Both the position numbers and the translations under genes were made by a program. The notes under the pieces were generated by a model. It was not told where the DNA came from and did no database searches. It worked only from the letters and a program-made list of their open reading frames with translations. 64,000 bases of DNA, taken from assembly GCF_040712315.1 (NCBI RefSeq), contig NC_134014.1:42273634-42337633 (forward strand), given 5' to 3'. Shown in pieces: positions 58,459-64,000 of this stretch; positions within the stretch are counted from its first letter, which is position 1, and the number at the start of each line of letters is the position of its first letter. Origin of the DNA: Castanea sativa (Eukaryota > Streptophyta > Magnoliopsida > Fagales > Fagaceae).

Positions 58459-58699
58459 CCTTCATTACCTCAAAAATACCTTGAATCTTCAAGGTCAGCT
58501 CTGGTTTCTTCGAGAATCCATGGAAAAAGCACCCATTTCATCAAGTGAACTTACAATGCTTGCATTATGGCTACACCTTTACAGAGGAAGACTTAAAATC
58601 AAGTGCAATAACCAAGAACAGGTGCTATGTTTGAAGATTGTGAAAATAAGGTGAGTTTCATTATGGTCTATGAATGCTAGAAAAAATGAGAAATACAAG

Positions 58700-60264
58700 T
58701 GGCATATCTACAAATTTTGGTAGCAACTAAAAAACCTTGGCAGGCCTCACGTTCTTGCAGCCGAGTGATTGACTTGGACTTGGGCATGGGACGGTTGGTC
58801 TAAGGCTCTAAGCGATACAATTTTGGAAAGGAACATTATCTTATGGTATGCTTGCCGAGGGACGAAAGGAAAACTGAAGTGGGTATAGAATGGTAGTTGT
58901 TACTTGTTCCTCTTGGACTCAACCAACCTTCCTAAGCGTTTGGCGACTGGCGAGTAACGACGTGAACTATAATGTTTGGTTGGGCTTTTGGTACAAAGTG
59001 GAGCCCAACCCAAATTATTTTTTATGATCCAACGTGAAGTTTAGAATCAAGAGAAGTCAATTTTTTTATTGGATAGAAAGAGAAGACATCTTTAAGTGAT
59101 CATTTTTAACCATATTTAGATGCCAATTAACTCAATTGGTGAGTCTTTCTCAACCAAAAAAAAAAAAAAGAGAGAGAGAAAAGACTCCTCTTGTGTTTGT
59201 GTCTTTCTCAAAAAAGAAAAGAAAAAAAATTAAGGTATTTTTTTTTTGGGACAAAATTTAGTTACAAACTGATTATAACATGAAATTATAATTCTCATAA
59301 AAAAAATTAACATGATTACATTTGAAAATCTAACCGTTGAATATAATATTCTTTATGTGCTTAACATTTATGTCAATTTTCGTAATAATTAACAAGATGT
59401 TATTTATTATTCAATCTAGAACTTATTTTTTTATTCATAATTTGAGATTACAAAAACTTGAAATTTAAACATTTCATTGATTATATATTTATCACTTTTT
59501 TTTTATCTTCAATATTTTACAAGCATGTAAGATATAAGAAAAAAATGTAATTCAATGGTGAATTTATCATAATTCACATCCAATAAATATATTAAATAGA
59601 ATTGTAGCCTTAGATTACAACAAAGTTTGTTGCAATTTTTTTTTGTTTTTTGTTTTTGCTTGAAATACAAATCTACACGACTTTGAGAAAGAGATAAGTA
59701 AGTGATTTATACTCTTATTGACTGCCCTCAATTATTACTGTCATTTTTTATAAGCATGTTGATTGCTTTCAGTTAAATGTATAGTCCTTGAATTTCGGGC
59801 ATAAATCTTACAAGTTGTCCATGTGAATTGGGGTTGTCAAACTTGAGCTGGAGAAACATAGAACTGAGAGAATTAAGGTGTCACGTTTTTTTTTTTAATT
59901 GCTTGAGCTAGAAAGGGAACGGAGATTTTATAAATCAGTTTCCGTTTCTGTTCTACTGCAAGGGAACAACAAAACGAGTTGCAGCCTATGGTCTAGAGAT
60001 GAAGTACAATTTAAAACTATACAAGTCTAATTACATAAATTAAGATAAAAAATATTCTAGAAAATTCAAGGGTTGATAATGGTATAAGTATATGGTTGTG
60101 AATGTAGGTTGTCACGGCAAATTAGTCTTGGCCTGTGACATCAGCTTTTCAATGAATCAACCTCAACATTTAAAAATTAGGGTGATGTTTATTACACATA
60201 CTAAAATTGCATATAAAATGTGTTTTGAAGTTACAGCGTAAAAGGATGTGTGAACTAGTATTTA
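58700..60264. other. AT-rich spacer
   Basis: No gene or defined element was found. Several A-rich runs follow phrases like GTCTTTCTCA (59130-59215), similar to the micro-insertion at 55141, and may be decayed retroposon tails. Confidence 0.35.
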
Positions 60265-60779
60265 CTAGGGGTGTGCAGCGAATTTGCCAACCCACCAAAA
60301 TCAATCCAATACAACCCAACCCACCAAGTTGGGTAATTTTTAAGGGTTGTCAGTTTGGGTTATGAAATTCCTTTTTCAACAATTGGTCAGGTTGGGTTTA
60401 AGTCATAAAATTCACACAAATCTGCTTAATCTACCTGATTCACATATATTTAATATATAATTAAAATTTAAAAATATATATTATACAATTTTTTATTTAC
60501 TTTTTTGCCCCTCTTTCTAAATAAAACTCAAATCCTAAATTTTCCTCATATAGGCTATGTTTGTTTAGTGTTATGCTCATAATTATTTGGTTATAAATTT
60601 GCTCTCATTTGTAGTAGTGTTGTTCTAATTAATAATAATAATAATTAAAAAAAAAACTTGTCAAATTCGACTTGACCTGATCCACGTGGGTTGGGTTGGT
60701 TGGATTTTTTTTAACCCACCATAATGGGTTGGGTTGAAAAAACTCCTTAACCCAACCCAACCCAACTCATACACCCCAT
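60265..60779. mobile_element. hAT-type MITE
   Basis: The left end CTAGGGGTGTGCAG and the complement of the right end ATGGGGTGTATGAG are inverted repeats. Flanking octamers AGTATTTA (60257-60264) and AATATTTA (60780-60787) match at seven of eight. The inside is rich in AACCCAACCC and GGGTTGGGTT runs that pair with each other. It resembles 39074-39639 in terminal type. Confidence 0.7.
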
Positions 60780-61610
60780 AATATTTACCATTAAAATTAT
60801 AACCCACTGCGTCTTCCATCTAACTTTCTTTAAGAAAATCAACTTCTTTCTTTAGTTACCTAACCTTTCTAGCTCATTATTTATTCTCACCTTTCAAATT
60901 AACCCCATGTGTACCAATTAAACAGGTAGCTTAAAATTCTGTCCTTTGAATAATGTATCCCATCCGGCCATCCCCATGTGACAACAAGAAGACCTGGGCT
61001 TTCAGCAGCCAGAAAATAGTCTATTCCCCGCGTCCCTTTTAATTTTAGTGAAACAACTTGCCCACTCCCATTGGTTTGAGGTAGAGGAGCAAACAAATGA
61101 AAAGGTTCTAGATGGTCCGTCTGGGCCCCAGTTGATATCTCTGGTCGCAAGATGGGTCCAGGGTGACGCACCATCATGGGCTGAGTCCTTGTTTACTATT
61201 TTGACGGCCCGTTTGAGTAAGCTGATTCTAACCTATTCAAAATTCAACCAGACAATCCAATAAAATAAATAAATAAATAAAAATTCAACCCGACAAATAA
61301 TAATTTTGAATAAACAGAATACATTACATTTTTTTTACATTACAAATAACAATTTTTTTTCCAGTCATTTTCATATTAGAAATGAGTTATTTTTGTAGAA
61401 TCTTTTTGTGTGAAAAAACTATCTCTATCACTTTTAATGAAAGACTTTTATTGCCCTTAAAATCATACTATACTACAGGAAAGTTTGATGAAAAATATTT
61501 ATATACAATATGTTGGGTGTATACATGTGAATGAAGTTATATATAAAATAATAATAAGAAGCATATATGATTAATATAGCATAGTTGGACCAAACTTATA
61601 AGTTTAAACT
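60780..61610. other. spacer with an unclassified open frame
   Basis: A 92-codon minus frame at 60899-61177 has balanced composition (TDHLEPFHLFAPLPQ and related words) and differs from the AT-rich surroundings. I do not recognise it and no start context or partner exon supports it. It could be an exon fragment of a host gene. Confidence 0.25.
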
Positions 61611-61619
61611 TTTCAGTTA

Positions 61620-61898
61620 GGATTCAGATCCTCTAGAGTTCCTAGGGTACTCTACCAGTAGAGTTCATTAAATCCTAACCACTCTTTAATGATTTAATGG
61701 TTTAGATTCTGCCATGTCAGCATTTCATTAATAATATTCTTGAAATAATAAAATAATGTTGTAAACAAAACAATTAAGATGATTGTTAATGAAATGCTGA
61801 CATGGCAGAATCTAGACCATTAAATCATTAAAGAGTGGTTAGGATTTAATGAACTCTACTTGGTAGAGTACCCTAGGAACTCTAGAGGATCTGAATCC
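61620..61898. mobile_element. near-palindromic Mutator-type MITE with perfect 9-bp duplication
   Basis: 279 bp from GGATTCAGATCC to GGATCTGAATCC, with arms of over 110 bp that are almost perfectly complementary (for example TTCATTAAATCCTAACCACT against AGTGGTTAGGATTTAATGAA). A perfect 9-bp direct repeat, TTTCAGTTA, flanks it at 61611-61619 and 61899-61907. Long terminal inverted repeats with a 9-bp duplication indicate a Mutator-like foldback element of recent insertion. An older relative is at 11606-11884. Confidence 0.92.
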
Positions 61899-61907
61899 TT
61901 TCAGTTA

Positions 61908-63669
61908 AGTATTGTCTATATATGTTATATTAACTATTTAATAAGAGTCCTCGTAAAAAAACTATTTAATAAGAGTCTCTAAGGTATTATCTCCTCAACA
62001 CAAAAAAAAAAAAAAAAAATTAATGATTAAAAAATTAAATTAACTATCTAACTCTTACTCTTGACTTCCCCGACAGAGTTTCTTGCCATTTTCTTGATAA
62101 AGCTCCCTTCTTTCATGCTAGTCAAGAAGTTTATAGAAGGAGTGTGAAGTCAATTTGGACCTGTAGAAGTGTTTGCAAGTGATAATGGGGTTGTTCTTGT
62201 TTAAATTCTCTAGTCCTAGTAGCAGAGATAGTGTTCTGGAGGATAGAATTTGGCACATAGCCAAAAAGCCCTCAATCTTTTGCAAGTGGTAGTCTGGTAT
62301 ACAATTGCTCGACTTGTCTTTCAAAAGGGTTCTCTCATTTGGATCAAAATTCTTGATTAAAGTACATTTTTTGGCTATTAAAATTTGGAGTTTTATTTTT
62401 TTATATTTATTTATAAATTTTTACGCTTCAAAATTTTCATTTATATGAAGGGTCAAACAAAAATCTGAATCAAACATGAAGGAACGAAATGAAAACTAAA
62501 TCAAACCTGAAGACCTAAAATAATGTTTTGAAATGTAGAAGGCCAATATGAAAGCGGAATCAAATTAACATGAAGGGTTAAAATAAAAACAACCTCAAAC
62601 TTTAAGGGCCAAAAACTCTCTCTCTCTCTCAAACATTAAATTTTTAATGATGACATTATATTTTTAACCATTAAATTTCTTAGAAATATACGATCTATAG
62701 AGGCAGGGACTAGGGACGGAACTACCTAGGGGCTGATGGGGTCATGCCCCCCCTAGTCTTTGAAAAAAATATTCCCTAGTATATATATTAGCATAAAAAA
62801 TTTACTTTTAGCTCTAAAATTAATATACTTGGCCCCCCTCTCCCAAAAAATTTATAAGCTGACCCATGAAACCAAAAATGAAAAAAATTATTAAATCATC
62901 TCTTGTCTTGTTGTTCCAAGAATATCAAGAAAAACATTTAGCTAAACATTTGGACAATTTACAAATCCAGACAATAAGGAAAATCTACAAAACAATTCAC
63001 ATATTCAGATAATTAAAAAAAATCTTTGGACACAGTCTAAGTAAAAAAAAAATTATAATAAATTAATTATTAATCCAAGCAAAACAAATCACAAAAACTC
63101 AATAATCTTTACCCGATTTTCTCAAACCCTCTTAAATGACTTCACCCCATAGTCACAGAGATAACTCTTATGCTGCTAATCACTTCATCCACATACCAAT
63201 TAGTGTCATCAGCAACTTGGATTAGTTGGTGTCTTTAACTTAACCCATGAAAAAAATTTTTTTTTTTAAAGAGCTGCTACTCTTTAACACAACTTGTCAA
63301 AAAATTTTATATTTTTTGAATGATAGAGTTTTATTAATTTTTAATATTTTATTAACTTTGGGACACACTTGGCATGCATGCATAAATATAATACACGTGT
63401 GAAACAACAATCCATTGTTTTATGCCTTACTTAAATTGCCACCAAAGCATGTGTGTGATTAGTCTATTGGTAATAAACTTTGTGCCTTAGCTAAATTAAT
63501 GTAGTGATGGGAAAAACTTTATTAATTACATAGTTGAAGACTCAAAGTTACCGTTCATTATCATATGATTGTTTAACAGATCTTTTTTTTTTTCTTCTTT
63601 TTTTTACTTCTTTTTCAAAATGGAATTTTTTTAAAGGAAAAGATCTTACATCTTTATGCTACCTCAACT
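61908..63669. other. AT-rich spacer with repeat fragments
   Basis: No gene. Around 62700-62890 phrases such as AGGGACGGAACTACCTAGG and GGCCCCCCTC resemble ends of dispersed plant DNA transposons; their limits are unclear. Confidence 0.35.
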
Positions 63670-63861
63670 GATGAGAATCAACAAGCATTCAAGGATCCAT
63701 TGCATGTTCCAGTTGGGCCTATTACAAGAGCAAGATCCAAGAAGATCCAAGAAGCACTTAATGGGCTGATTCAAGAGCTTTGGGCTGATTCTAACGCAGG
63801 ATGTTCCAAGCTTGGCCCAAAGGAAGATGAAAGTGTAGTAAATTTAATTCAAGCTATTTAG
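63670..63861 (+). pseudogene. C-terminal fragment of a Ty3-type polyprotein
   Basis: 63 codons, stop TAG at 63859, containing VPVGPITRARSKKIQEALNG. This is a motif typical of the extreme C-terminus of plant Ty3 polyproteins, after integrase. Upstream sequence is not coding, so it is 5'-truncated or interrupted. What follows (to 64000 and beyond) may be the 3' end of that element. Orientation plus. Confidence 0.65.
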
Positions 63862-64000
63862 GGCTGATCTGACTTAATTGGGAGTGATTTATGGCATGAA
63901 TTAATGGCCGATTGACTTTCCGGCTACGTATCGGTTAAGGCAGATTTTTTCCTATTTTGGATCTGCTAATTTCAGACCAAATCAGCTTTTATTTAGGGTT

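Noticed and set aside
60899..61177. 92-codon minus-strand frame with balanced composition
   Set aside because: Not recognised and no neighbouring exon; kept only as a remark in the spacer entry.
1..64000. tRNA or rRNA genes
   Set aside because: No complete cloverleaf or rRNA segment was recognised by eye; the B-box-like words found belong to SINEs.

Overview
This is plant nuclear DNA: a gene-poor, repeat-rich stretch of a eudicot, probably a woody species. The evidence is spliced plant genes, Tat-type Ty3 retrotransposons, a caulimovirid-type endogenous pararetrovirus, tRNA-derived SINEs, hAT, Mutator-like and CACTA elements, and AT-rich spacers. The species cannot be named from the sequence. 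All annotation was made by reading; no database search was run.

Only two host genes are recognisable, both on the minus strand. At 2126-6447 lies a complete four-exon NRAMP3/4-type metal transporter (520 residues). At 56896-57758 lie the last four exons of a membrane-anchored C3HC4 RING E3 ligase of the APD type, which looks 5'-truncated. Everything between them is transposon or viral sequence or unassigned spacer.

Region by region: 7.0-9.4 kb holds a triplicated 460-bp unit made from a LINE 3' end, followed by a foldback element. 10.6-13.5 kb holds a duplicated TATA-bearing segment, an old Mutator-type MITE, a solo LTR and a retroposed transcript 3' end. 15.8-17.4 kb is a TIR transposon with a 10-bp target duplication. 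17.4-22.6 kb is an endogenous pararetrovirus: promoter, leader, tRNA-Met primer site, open movement-protein frame, decayed coat-protein region. An inverted copy of its RNA leader sits in front of the promoter. 23.0-27.1 kb holds CACTA-type subterminal repeats and a nested TIR element. 27.075-38.760 kb (minus) and 40.650-51.960 kb (plus) are two complete Tat-clade Ty3 elements, each with paired LTRs and perfect 5-bp target duplications (CTATC, ACCTA). Beyond them lie a CACTA-like MITE, a probable solo copia LTR, the RING gene, a hAT element, a near-palindromic Mutator-type MITE and a Ty3 pol tail at the window edge.

The most interesting system is shared by the two Ty3 elements. They differ in LTR sequence and have only distantly similar proteins. 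Each nevertheless carries, between pol and the 3' LTR, a three-exon gene on the strand opposite to gag-pol. Its two coding introns have the same phases (1 and 0) and the encoded proteins have the same domain order. In both elements a long tandem array (151 bp x 8; about 70 bp x 18) sits exactly between the convergent 3' ends of pol and the antisense gene. Both elements are dead: gag-pol and the antisense genes are broken mostly by C-to-T/G-to-A type stop codons, as expected from deamination of methylated cytosines.
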